Origin: AP-15 sp963772965
GTDB lineage: Bacteria > Pseudomonadota > Alphaproteobacteria > ATCC43930 > CGMCC-115725
NCBI GenBank assembly: GCA_963772965.1
Contig: CAVYZU010000009.1
Coordinates: 148,343-212,342, forward strand
Direction of reading: 5' to 3'
DNA length: 64,000 nt
The notes under the pieces are model-generated. The model did no database searches. It had not been told where the DNA came from and was given only the letters and a program-made list of their open reading frames with translations. The position numbers and the translations under genes are program-made. Positions 56,117 to 64,000 of the stretch are shown here, piece by piece (within the stretch, counting starts at the first letter, position 1; every line of letters begins with the position of its first letter).

Positions 56117-56300
56117 ATGGCTTCGAGCCGCCGCTGACGGCCAGCCCGTCAAGCTCCGCGACCATCCTTTCGATATGCTGCTAGCACTACTTGAGGCGCC
56201 GGGAGAGGTTGTCGACAAGGCCGCGCTGAGGGTGCGCGTGTGCCCAAACCCGACAGCGGAGCACCTCCCAAAAACGAATGCGGTTTATACTCAAGTATAG
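56056..56300 (+). pseudogene. Winged-helix regulator remnant, copy 1
   Basis: The start MDPASETPAGIAFGRFRLLP is that of an OmpR/CadC-like winged-helix domain. A frameshift follows and the domain resumes ADGQPVKLRDHPFDMLLALL, EAPGEVVDKAALRVRV, stopping soon after. Truncated relative to the full copy at 56421; non-functional. Confidence 0.75.
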
Positions 56301-56420
56301 TCTGCGCTGACCCAGCCGCTAATTGCGGGCAGCCGCCACGCGGAATTACTCTTTGGTCGATGGGGTAAGGCGATAACTTGGCAAAGAGGAGCTCCTAAAC
56401 TGGCTCTAAAATCACAAGTC

Positions 56421-59414
56421 ATGAATTTGATGAATCCCGCCTCCGATTCGCCGGCTGGCGTCGCGTTCGGACATTTCGAGGTGTTGCCGCATCGCCGCGA
56501 GCTGCTCGCCGACGGCCAGCCCATAAAGCTCGGCGGCCGCGCCTTCGACGTGCTGACAGCGCTGATCGAAGCGCGTGGAGCCGTCGTCAGCAAAGATGCA
56601 CTGAAGGCGCGCGTCTGGCCCGACCGGATCGTGGAGGAGAACAGCCTACAACAGCAGCTCTCGCGGTTGCGCGGCGCTTTGGGGGCGGATCGCGATCTGG
56701 TCCGCACGGTCGCCGGACGCGGCTACCAATTCGCCGGCGACCTCCATATCGTGCCAGGGGGCCCGGACGAGCGCGCCGGGGCAAGCAAAGGCCCCCGCGG
56801 CGCCCGGAGCGGCCCCGCCGCCGACAAACTTGCCCGAGCCGGTTTCCGAACTGATCGGCCGAGACGACGGTCTCGGCGAGATCGTAAGCCTCGCAAGGGC
56901 GCATCGGCTCGTAACCCTGACCGGCGCCGGCGGCATCGGCAAAACGCGGCTCGCGCTGGCAGCGGCGTGGCGCTTGCTGTCGGAGTTTGCCGACGGGGTC
57001 TGGCTGGCCGAGCTGGCACCACTTGCCGATCCTGCTCTCGTTCCCACCTCTGTTGCCGGGGCGGTCGGGCTGGAGTTTCCCGCGAGCGCGGTGTCAACGG
57101 AGAATGTTGCCAAGGCGTTGAGCGAGAAGAGGCTGCTGCTCGTACTCGACAATTGCGAGCATGTGATCGATGCCGCGGCCAGGATGGCTGAGGCGTTGCT
57201 GCGCGCCAACCCGGCGGCGGGTGTCATTGCCACGAGCCGGGAGCCGCTCAAGGCAGAAGGGGAGTGGATCCATCCGGTGCCGCCGCTTGCGGTGCAGGCA
57301 GGAGATACCGAAGATAGAGACGACGCCTTGCAATACGGCGCGGTTCGGCTGTTTGTCGAGCGGGCGCAGGCGGCGGCGCCGCAGTTCGTGTCGGACCGGC
57401 GCAGCGCGGCCCTGATCGCGGCGATCTGCCGACGGCTCGACGGCATTCCGCTGGCGATAGAGTTGGCGGCGGCGCGCGTCGCGATATTCGGCTTGAAGGA
57501 GATCGTCGCCCGCCTGGACGATCGCTTCCACCTTCTCACCGGTGGCAGGCGGACGGCGTTGCCGCGGCAACAGACTCTGCGAGCAACACTCGACTGGAGC
57601 TATCAGCTCTTGTCCGCGCCCGAATGCATTATCCTGCGTCGGCTGGCGATCTTCGCCGGAGCCTTTGGGCTGGAGGCAGCCAGCGCGGTCGCAGCGAGTC
57701 CCGATCTCGCACCCTCGGAGGTCGCCGACGGCCTCGCAAATCTGGTCGCAAAATCGCTCGTCGCCGCGGAGGTTTGAGGGCACCATAGCGCGCTACCACC
57801 TGCTCGACACGACGCGGGCCTATGCCCTCGAAAAGCTCGTCGAAAGCGGCGAGCACGGCCGGGTAGCGCGCCGCCTTGCCGAATATGGCCTAGATGTGCT
57901 CGAAGGGGCCGAAACCGAGATTCGAGCGGCGGCCGAGCGACGAACAGGCCGCCGATTATCGGCTGATCGACAATCTGCGGAAGGCGCTCGATTGGGCATT
58001 TTCGCCAGATGGCGATGCGTCTATCGGCGTGGCGCTGACGACCGCCGCGGTGCCGTTATGGATGCACCTGTCGCTGCTGGACGAGTGCCGCAGGCGCGTA
58101 GAGCAAGCGCTCGCCGCTCTCGCGGTCGCAGCGGACCGGGACCCGCGGCGCGAGATGAAGCTCCAGGCCGCGCTGGCTGGATCGCTAGTATCTACCGGCG
58201 CTGCCAATGACTCCGATCTTGGCGCATCCTGGACGAAGGCGCTCGAAATTGCCGAGAGCCTTGACGATGCCGAGTACCGGATGATGTCGCTCTGGGGGCT
58301 GTGGTATTTTCACAGCACGAGCAGCCGGCATCGCGTCGGGCTGGGGTTTGCGGAACGGTTTCGTGCCCTGGCAGCGAACCGGCGCGACCTGAACTATGAA
58401 CTGGTCGGCGAGCGCATGCTGGCCGTCTCCCAGTTTTATCTCGGCGAGCACTCCAGTGCACGGCGCCGTCTTGAACGGGTGCTCGCCGAATATCTCGATC
58501 CCGACCACAGGTCGCCAATTTTTTCGTTCCGCCATCGGGTGTCCGCACGCGTCGTTCTTGCCTGGATTTTGTGGCTACAAGGATTTCCCGATCGCGCTAT
58601 GCACACCGCTGAAACCAGCGTTGAGGAAGCTCGCGATCCCGATCATAAACTCTCCGTCTGTGACGCCTTGGCCCTCGCGGCATGCCTGATTGCGCTGTTG
58701 GTCGGCGATGTGCCCGCGGCGGAATCTCACCTAAGCATGCTCCTCGACCAGTCGACGAAGCATTCGCTGCCGGTCTGGGCTGCCTTGGGCCACAGCTATC
58801 AGGGGGTCCTTCTCATAAAACGCGGCGACCTCGATGCCGGATTACGGCTACTACGCACTGGCTACCACGAAATCGGTGAGAGCAGGATCGCTGGGAGGTT
58901 AGCTAAATTCTTTGATGCGATGGTGGCGCGAGAGGCCTTGGGTAGTGCCGGGCAGATCGGCGATTGGCTCCTCCGGGTCGAGGAGGCGATCGACCACTCC
59001 GAACGCACCGAAGAACGCTGGGCATTTGCCGAATTGCTGCGCGTGAAGGGCGAGCTTCTTCTGTTGCAAGGCGGATCCAGTGCTGCGGCGATGGCCGAGG
59101 ATCACTTCCGGCGGTCACTGGAGTGGGCGTGCCGGCAAGGCGCCTTGTCCTGGGAACTGCGCGCCACCACCAGCCTTGCCCAGCTGCTCCGCGATCAGGG
59201 CCGTGCCGCCGACGCCATTGCGCTCCTTCGGTCGGTCTACGAGCGGTTCACCGAGGGGTTCGACACAGCCGACCTCAAGGCCGCAAAGGCTCTCCTCGAT
59301 ACCCTCAATAGTGGGGTCATCGCGCTGCGGCTCGCCAACCGCGCAGCGCCGCAAGAATTGCCCATTGGCGGGGCGGCGCCCCTACTACGACGGTGCAGGT
59401 CATGCCCGAGCTGA
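56421..59414 (+). pseudogene. Winged-helix / STAND ATPase / TPR transcriptional regulator, three frameshifts
   Basis: A roughly 990-residue predicted regulator. The N-terminal OmpR-like winged helix (VAFGHFEVLPHRRELLADGQ, KLGGRAFDVLTALIEARGAV, VWPDRIVEENSLQQQLSRLR, TVAGRGYQFAGD) is followed by an AAA/STAND NTPase with Walker A LTGAGGIGKTRLALA, Walker B RLLLVLDNCEHVID, the VIATSREPL sensor and RRLDGIPLAIELAAARVAIF, then a C-terminal helical TPR array (ARRRLERVLAEYLDP, HFRRSLEWACRQGALSWELR). It matches the COG3903 'predicted ATPase' type. Frame changes occur near 56800, 57770 and 57920. Without corrections no full product is possible. Effector unknown. Confidence 0.8.
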
Positions 59415-60228
59415 CCAGCACGCCCTTGGGCACATGATCGATATGGATGCGCACCGGGATGCGCTGGGCGAGCCGAACCCACTCGAATGTCGGATTGGCA
59501 TTGGCCAGGAGTTCGGGACCGGCGGGGTTGTCACGATCGGTAATGCCGCGGGCGATGCTCTGAACGTGCCCGCGTAGCGGCGGAGCACCATCCAACAGGT
59601 ATATATCCGCCTCTTCACCCGGCTTGATGACCGGCATCTTGGTTTCCTCGAAATAACCCGTCACTCGGTAGGAATCGCTGTCGATCAATGCCATGACCTT
59701 GGTGCCGACTGAGGCGTATTGCCCGATATCGAGGGTCAGGTTGGTAACAAACCCATTGACTGGTGCCCGCACCACGGTGCGGTCGAGGTTGAGCTGGGCG
59801 GTCGAGCGGTCCGCGACGGCCTGCTGGTAAGTGGCCGCAGCTGAGGCCGCAGCAAGTATCGCAGTCTCGCGCGCATCGGCGGAGATCGCGATCTCGGTCA
59901 GCTTGGCGCGCCGCGTGGCCTGCTGCTGGGCGTTATCCATGTCCGCCTTGCGGGCGGCGACGGTCGCGTCGGCGGTGGGAAGAGCCCTGATATAGCGGGT
60001 CTGATCGATGACCATCAGAATATCGCCTTTGTGGACGAACTCGTTGTCCTTGACCCGAAGGTCGTTGACATAGCCCGCAACGTCCGGCGCGATACTCACG
60101 ACGTCGGCCTGGACGCGAGCGTCACGGGTCCATGGCGAGAACAAGTAGTAATTCCAGAGTTCGTAACCGCCGGCGCAGGCGGCTGCAGCGAGGACAAGGG
60201 TCAGCAACACGCGTGCGATGGTTCGCAT
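59317..60228 (-). CDS. HlyD/AaeA-type membrane fusion protein
   Basis: 303-residue periplasmic adaptor of an efflux pump. One N-terminal membrane anchor (VLLTLVLAAAACAGGYELW), the lipoyl/biotin-like half motifs VSIAPDVAGYVNDLRVKDNE and VVRAPVNGFVTNLTLDIGQY, a helical hairpin between them and the beta-barrel domain YRVTGYFEETKMPVIKPGEE. It is the last gene of the FUSC-DUF1656-HlyD operon, 11 bp after DUF1656, so it is predicted to couple the FUSC inner-membrane transporter to the outside, as in AaeAB-type aromatic acid efflux. Convergent overlap with the end of the STAND regulator. Confidence 0.85.
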   Translation of the reverse strand: MRTIARVLLTLVLAAAACAGGYELWNYYLFSPWTRDARVQADVVSIAPDVAGYVNDLRVKDNEFVHKGDILMVIDQTRYIRALPTADATVAARKADMDNAQQQATRRAKLTEIAISADARETAILAAASAAATYQQAVADRSTAQLNLDRTVVRAPVNGFVTNLTLDIGQYASVGTKVMALIDSDSYRVTGYFEETKMPVIKPGEEADIYLLDGAPPLRGHVQSIARGITDRDNPAGPELLANANPTFEWVRLAQRIPVRIHIDHVPKGVLVSSGMTCTVVVGAPPRQWAILAALRGWRAAAR

Positions 60229-60239
60229 CGGGGCGTCCC

Positions 60240-60440
60240 TCAGGGCCTTGTCAACAGGACAAGCCCAGTAAAGAGGCAGGCAAAAATGGCAAGCCGAACC
60301 AATGGCGCATGCCAGACAAGGCGATAGAAGCCGAGGGGCGATAAAAGCCGGTCGACCACCAGGAACAGCACGACGGCGGCAAGGAAATAAAGCAGCAGTG
60401 AGGGCGCGAGCCCGCCGAAAAGATCGATTTCACGCAGCAT
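60240..60440 (-). CDS. DUF1656 (AaeX-like) small membrane protein
   Basis: 66 residues from ATG 60440: MLREIDLFGGLAPSLLLYFL, two transmembrane helices and the conserved PLGFYRLVWHAPLVRLAIFA. The start overlaps the end of the FUSC gene, giving the gene order typical of AaeB-AaeX-AaeA. Its role in efflux is not known in detail. Confidence 0.85.
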   Translation of the reverse strand: MLREIDLFGGLAPSLLLYFLAAVVLFLVVDRLLSPLGFYRLVWHAPLVRLAIFACLFTGLVLLTRP

Positions 60441-62544
60441 CGTAATGCGCTCCCTTCCGCCTTCCGCCGGAGAGCAAAATGCTGCCGGGCTCCAACCCGT
60501 CTCGGATCGCAGCGAAGGCAACGAGTTTGCGTGCGGCGGACCGCGCCTGCGCGGCGCCGATCAAGTCCTCGCGCATTTCGGCAAGGGTTCGCGTGGCAGC
60601 TTCCTCAGTCGTGCGTCGAGCGCGATCGAGCCATTGCGCCCGCTGATTACCGACAAGCTCGGCGATCTCTAGTTCGAGTGCGGCCGTGGCTGACGAGGCG
60701 CGGTGTCCCGTATCCGGATCAGCTCGCGGCCGACGCCAAACAGGGCGATGGCGGCCTCGAACGCTGCAATATCATCGGGCTTATCCGAGCGGAGTTGGCT
60801 TTGCAGCTGACCAAGAGCCTCGGTCATCGCGGTCTCGAATTCGACGAGCTTTATGCGCCGGCACTGCGACGCGATCCTCGCCACCGCCTTGCGAGCGGTG
60901 CGGACAAAACGGCGGCGCGCGGCTTCCGGCGTCGCCGGCGCCAGGACGGCAAACAGCACCATGGAAGTCGCTGCAGCGACCACGGCTGCAATCGAGGTGT
61001 TAACGAGGCCCACCGGGTCGTAAACCATTCGGTTCAGGAACCCGCCAGCCGAAGCGAACAGCAGCGCGGACAGGTACCCGATCAGCATGGTTTTTTTGTG
61101 CGCCATCAGAAGGGCGCAAAAAAACAACATAGGTGCCACGGCGAGGGCGAACATCCCGAACCCCTCGGCGAGGGGCAGCAGTATTTCGACAATAATCAAG
61201 GCGGGTATGGTCGCGAGGGCGAAGATCAGGGTGGCGCCGACCGCGATCGGCACGGCAGGCGCCATTGTCGCGAGCCGCGCCGTCGCCACGGCAGCAAGGA
61301 CCGCCGCAGTCGATCCGTGCGCCCAATTGGTCAGGATCCAGAAGCTGCTGACGAGGAAGACCGCAAGGGCGGTACGCAGTCCGGTCCACAGCGCCCCCAG
61401 CGGGTCGTTGGAGTGGGCGAAGCCGATCCGCCGCGGAGCTGGTTTTTCGCCAGAAACGAAGACTTCGTAAGCCTCGGAATAGGCGGCCAGAGCCGCGAAG
61501 AAATCGCGCAGTCAGCCGATGACCGCAACGCGCCGGATCACTTCCTCATCTGGCGCTGACAGATTTCGGCACAGCTGTCGGACGAGTGGCAGGCGCGCAC
61601 GTGCTCGGACGAGACCTCGGTTTAGTCCGGCAGCGTCGATCGCGCCGGCGCGCCACGCCTCCGTCGCGGCAGTGGCTTCGTCAATCGCCTTGTCGATCCC
61701 CACTACGGTTGACGCACCGGTTTGGCCGAGCGCGTCGAGCATTCGCTGGAGGAGCGGCGCCGTGCCGACGGCATTTATCAATGCCGCGTCGAGAAGCTGG
61801 AGCGAGTGGTTGCGGTCGCGGATCTCGCGATCCTCAAAGATCGCCGACGCGCGCAAATTTTCGATTTCTATCCCTTGGCCCAACAGTTTAGCCCGCAACG
61901 GCGCGGCGGGCCCGGCGGCGCTGAAGAGCGCGATGGCATAATCGGCGAGCCCGGCGGGAGCCGCGGCGACAGCTTGCCGTAGCGAGGCGGCGAGCGAGCT
62001 CGGAAGAACGATGTGGCTGATTGTGGCCGACACAATAATGCCCAGGCTGATCTCGGTGACGCGGCCTACGGCGATGTAAAAGGCGTTTCCCGCATCCAGC
62101 GCACCCGGAATGCCGACGATCGCAACGGTGTAACCGGAAAGGACAAAGCTATAGGCCGCGAAATTCCTCGCGTATTGCGACCCAAAGGTACACAGCCCGA
62201 TCCACAGCGCGAGACTGCCGAGGAAGAGGATGCGCTCCTGGGCGAATAGCGCAATGAAAACGAGCGCCACGGCGGCGCCGATCACGGTCCCGATAATGCG
62301 GTAGAAGCTCTTCGCCAAAACCAGCCCGCTCTGCGTGCTGCGAGACGATAAAAACAGTGAGCAATGCCCAATACGGCTGGTCCAGGTTGAAGGTGAAAGC
62401 GACGAGTAGCGCAATCAATCCCGAGGCCGTCGTCTTCGACGCAAAGATCACCGCGGCGTAGCGTTCCTTTGCTCCGGGCAAGGTTTGTGCTGAGTTCCGG
62501 ACGGCCGGCGCGCCGTGATGCGCGGACCGAGACGGACCGCCCAC
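60430..62544 (-). pseudogene. FUSC/AaeB-type efflux transporter, two frameshifts and an internal stop
   Basis: Inner-membrane component of an aromatic-acid/fusaric-acid-type efflux pump, about 704 codons. N-terminal membrane block FASKTTASGLIALLVAFTFN and LDQPYWALLTVFIVSQ; after a shift near 62340, KSFYRIIGTVIGAAVALVFI and LFLGSLALWIGLCTFGSQYA. An in-frame TGA at 61512-61514 (VAVIG-stop-LRDFF, probably Trp) interrupts. The second membrane block follows (NDPLGALWTGLRTALAVFLV, FWILTNWAHGSTAAVLAAVA). The last shift near 60685 leads to EIAELVGNQRAQWLDRARRT, ending over the DUF1656 start. Complete apart from these single lesions. Confidence 0.8.
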
Positions 62545-62764
62545 TCATGCCGTGCGAGTTGGGTACCACTCCTTTCCAATCAGTCGCCCGGATCGTCTTG
62601 GGCTCGGATTGCGAGGCCGACCGACGGTATTCGTGAGACCAGGTCAACCTATGCACGACGACAACCCACATAAAACCACACGGGGGGACTTCGGTGAGGG
62701 TGTTAGCTGATGCTCGTACAGGCAGCGGAGTGCCAACTCGTCTCTGCATAGCACTGTCCGCCGC

Positions 62765-63064
62765 TTACGCCGAGCAGGGAACTGCATTTCGCACCGCGAA
62801 GGAGCTCGTGCATTGGCGTGTTAGCTTTCGGCGCTTCAAATCCAGATGTCCCAAAGTCTCGATTTCCACTGGGCTTTCCTGCTCGTTCAAGCCCAGGCCG
62901 GACGCATGGCCGCTGCGCTCGAGCACGGACCGGACATCCGCGCTGCCGGTCACCTGATCAAGCCAGGCGAGCGGGTCACGCGTTTTGCTCGTCCCGATTA
63001 GTCTCGCTGAAAGCTCGTCGCGGCTTCCTTGCGGACCGAATGAGGAGTTCGCCACACTCAGCAT
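62765..63064 (-). CDS. Hypothetical protein (99 aa)
   Basis: An uninterrupted frame, MLSVANSSFGPQGSRDELSA, RDPLAWLDQVTGSADVRSVL, SPVEIETLGHLDLKRRKLTR. Composition looks protein-like but no family is recognised and there is no clear ribosome-binding site. It lies between the efflux operon and the second direct repeat. Confidence 0.35.
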   Translation of the reverse strand: MLSVANSSFGPQGSRDELSARLIGTSKTRDPLAWLDQVTGSADVRSVLERSGHASGLGLNEQESPVEIETLGHLDLKRRKLTRQCTSSFAVRNAVPCSA

Positions 63065-63110
63065 CGCAAGTAGGGGGTCACCCCGGTGGCTCGTAAGCTA
63101 GGTAGCGGCC

Positions 63111-63300
63111 TTGACGAATTTTTGGGCTGTGGGTGAATAGATCTGACAAATTCCGACAGAGGCGCCACGGCACGCGGCGCGCCGGTTCTTCCCTGACAAA
63201 AGCTGAAATCCTTGCCGCGGCTCGCTAGTATCCGAGCGATTGATCCCGCCTCCGAAACACCCGTGGGCATCGCGTTCGGGCGTTTCCGGTTGTTGCCCAC
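63111..63300 (+). repeat. Direct repeat, copy 2
   Basis: Second copy of the 55929-56116 sequence, including TGAATAGATCTGACAAATTC and the coding start of a winged-helix regulator. The two copies are about 7.2 kb apart in the same orientation. Confidence 0.85.
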
Positions 63301-63860
63301 TGTCGTGAACTGCTCGCCGACGGCCGGTCCGTCAAGCTCGGCGGCCGCGCATTCGACGTGCTGCTGGCGCTGGTGGAAGCGCGTGGCGCTGTCGTAAGCA
63401 ACCAGGCCCTAATGGCTCGCGTCTGGCGCAACCGGATCGTCGAGGAGGACAATCTGCAGGTCCAAATTGTGCGATTGCGCAAGGCCCTCGGGGCCAACAC
63501 GGCCTGATCCGCACGGTCGCCGGACGCGACTACCAGTTCGCCGGCGAATTCAGGGTCTGCCAGAGGGCCCGGACGAGCGCGGCGGCGCGGAGACGGCCGC
63601 CCACGAGCCCGCATCGGGCCTGCCGACGACGAACCTTCCGGAGCCGGTTTCAGACCTGATCGGCCGCTCGCCGATCCTGCACTCGTTCCTCCACCGTTAC
63701 CGGGGCAGTCGGGCTGGAGTTCCTGCCAGCGCGGTCGTGGCGAGCGCCGGGGTCGCGCCGCCGGAAGTCGTCGATGGTCTTACCAGTCTTTACGGTCAGA
63801 CGAGCTACCGGGCCCTTAACCTCCAACCGCTCGAGGCCGCGGGCATTCCTGCCATGCGCC
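63239..63860 (+). pseudogene. Winged-helix/STAND regulator remnant, copy 3
   Basis: The initiator region reads ATTGATCCC where copy 1 has ATGGACCCC, so the start codon is lost. Frames then give AFGRFRLLP, ELLADGRSVKLGGRAFDVLL, VWRNRIVEEDNLQVQIVRLR and, after another shift, LIRTVAGRDYQFAGEF and LPEPVSDLIGR. The sequence next jumps to pieces equivalent to the middle of the full copy (LADPALVP; ASAVVASAGVAPPEVVDGLT), so most of the ATPase domain is deleted. The remaining bases to the window end hold a hairpin GGGCATC/GATGCCC (63941-63968) and no gene I can support. Confidence 0.7.
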
Positions 63861-64000
63861 GCGAATATCGCGTCAGATGGCGGCCACAAACGGACATTCA
63901 GCGACGGGCATTTTTCGGACACTCGTCGGACATGCAAAAAGGGCATCTGACGCGGGTGTCGGATGCCCTGGGTAATAATCTGATTTGGATGGTGGAAATG

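Noticed and set aside
60531..61559. A 342-residue + strand Arg-rich frame opposite the FUSC gene
   Set aside because: Shadow frame with low-complexity Arg/Gly composition and no recognised domain.

Overview
The window looks like chromosomal DNA of a high-GC alphaproteobacterium. Evidence: an sdhE-C-D-A-B operon, a MucR/Ros-type regulator, a ParB-like/DUF932 accessory module and IS families common in Hyphomicrobiales and Rhodospirillales. I cannot place it to genus. No rRNA, tRNA or CRISPR array was recognised.

Layout. 0-11 kb: a GT4 glycosyltransferase, a 1207-residue sulfotransferase/GT2/coiled-coil/methyltransferase fusion, and a two-partner secretion locus (TpsA exoprotein, TpsB pore, parvulin-type isomerase, lipoprotein). 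11-27.5 kb: an IS-dense region with ISL3, IS21, IS3, IS5, IS1595, two IS630, IS1634 and IS1111 elements or remnants. A few cargo genes lie between them: DUF2278 remnant, mucR, a phosphatase-like gene, a glyoxalase-like gene, a SpoIIAA-like gene and a split DUF2332 gene. 27.9-37.3 kb: a GH13 amylase-type enzyme, small secreted proteins, decayed epoxide hydrolase and GMC oxidoreductase genes, an LLM-class oxidoreductase and two DUF6197-like paralogues. 37.5-41.4 kb: xthA cut by an IS256 element, back to back with an ATP-dependent DNA ligase. 41.6-51.9 kb: a plasmid- or ICE-like module (ParB-like protein, small genes, DUF932 protein) with other insertions (YaiI, RecD fragment, tannase-like esterase, XRE/coiled-coil/HNH cassette). 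52-56 kb: the succinate dehydrogenase operon. 56-64 kb: a winged-helix/STAND-ATPase/TPR regulator with two decayed relatives, and an FUSC/DUF1656/HlyD efflux operon.

Two points matter most. First, at least four consecutive genes of the DUF932 module are each preceded by the same architecture: a long hairpin with a CAGMAG apex, a GCGTC-type linker, a short second hairpin, a Shine-Dalgarno sequence and ATG. A fifth, gene-less copy precedes a terminator. This is the best candidate here for an undescribed element. Second, a large fraction of genes, including core sdhA, sdhC and sdhD, carry one-base indels, and in several cases changing one base in a short homopolymer restores the family sequence. 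Many 'pseudogenes' may therefore be sequence errors; they are labelled pseudogene as the sequence stands.
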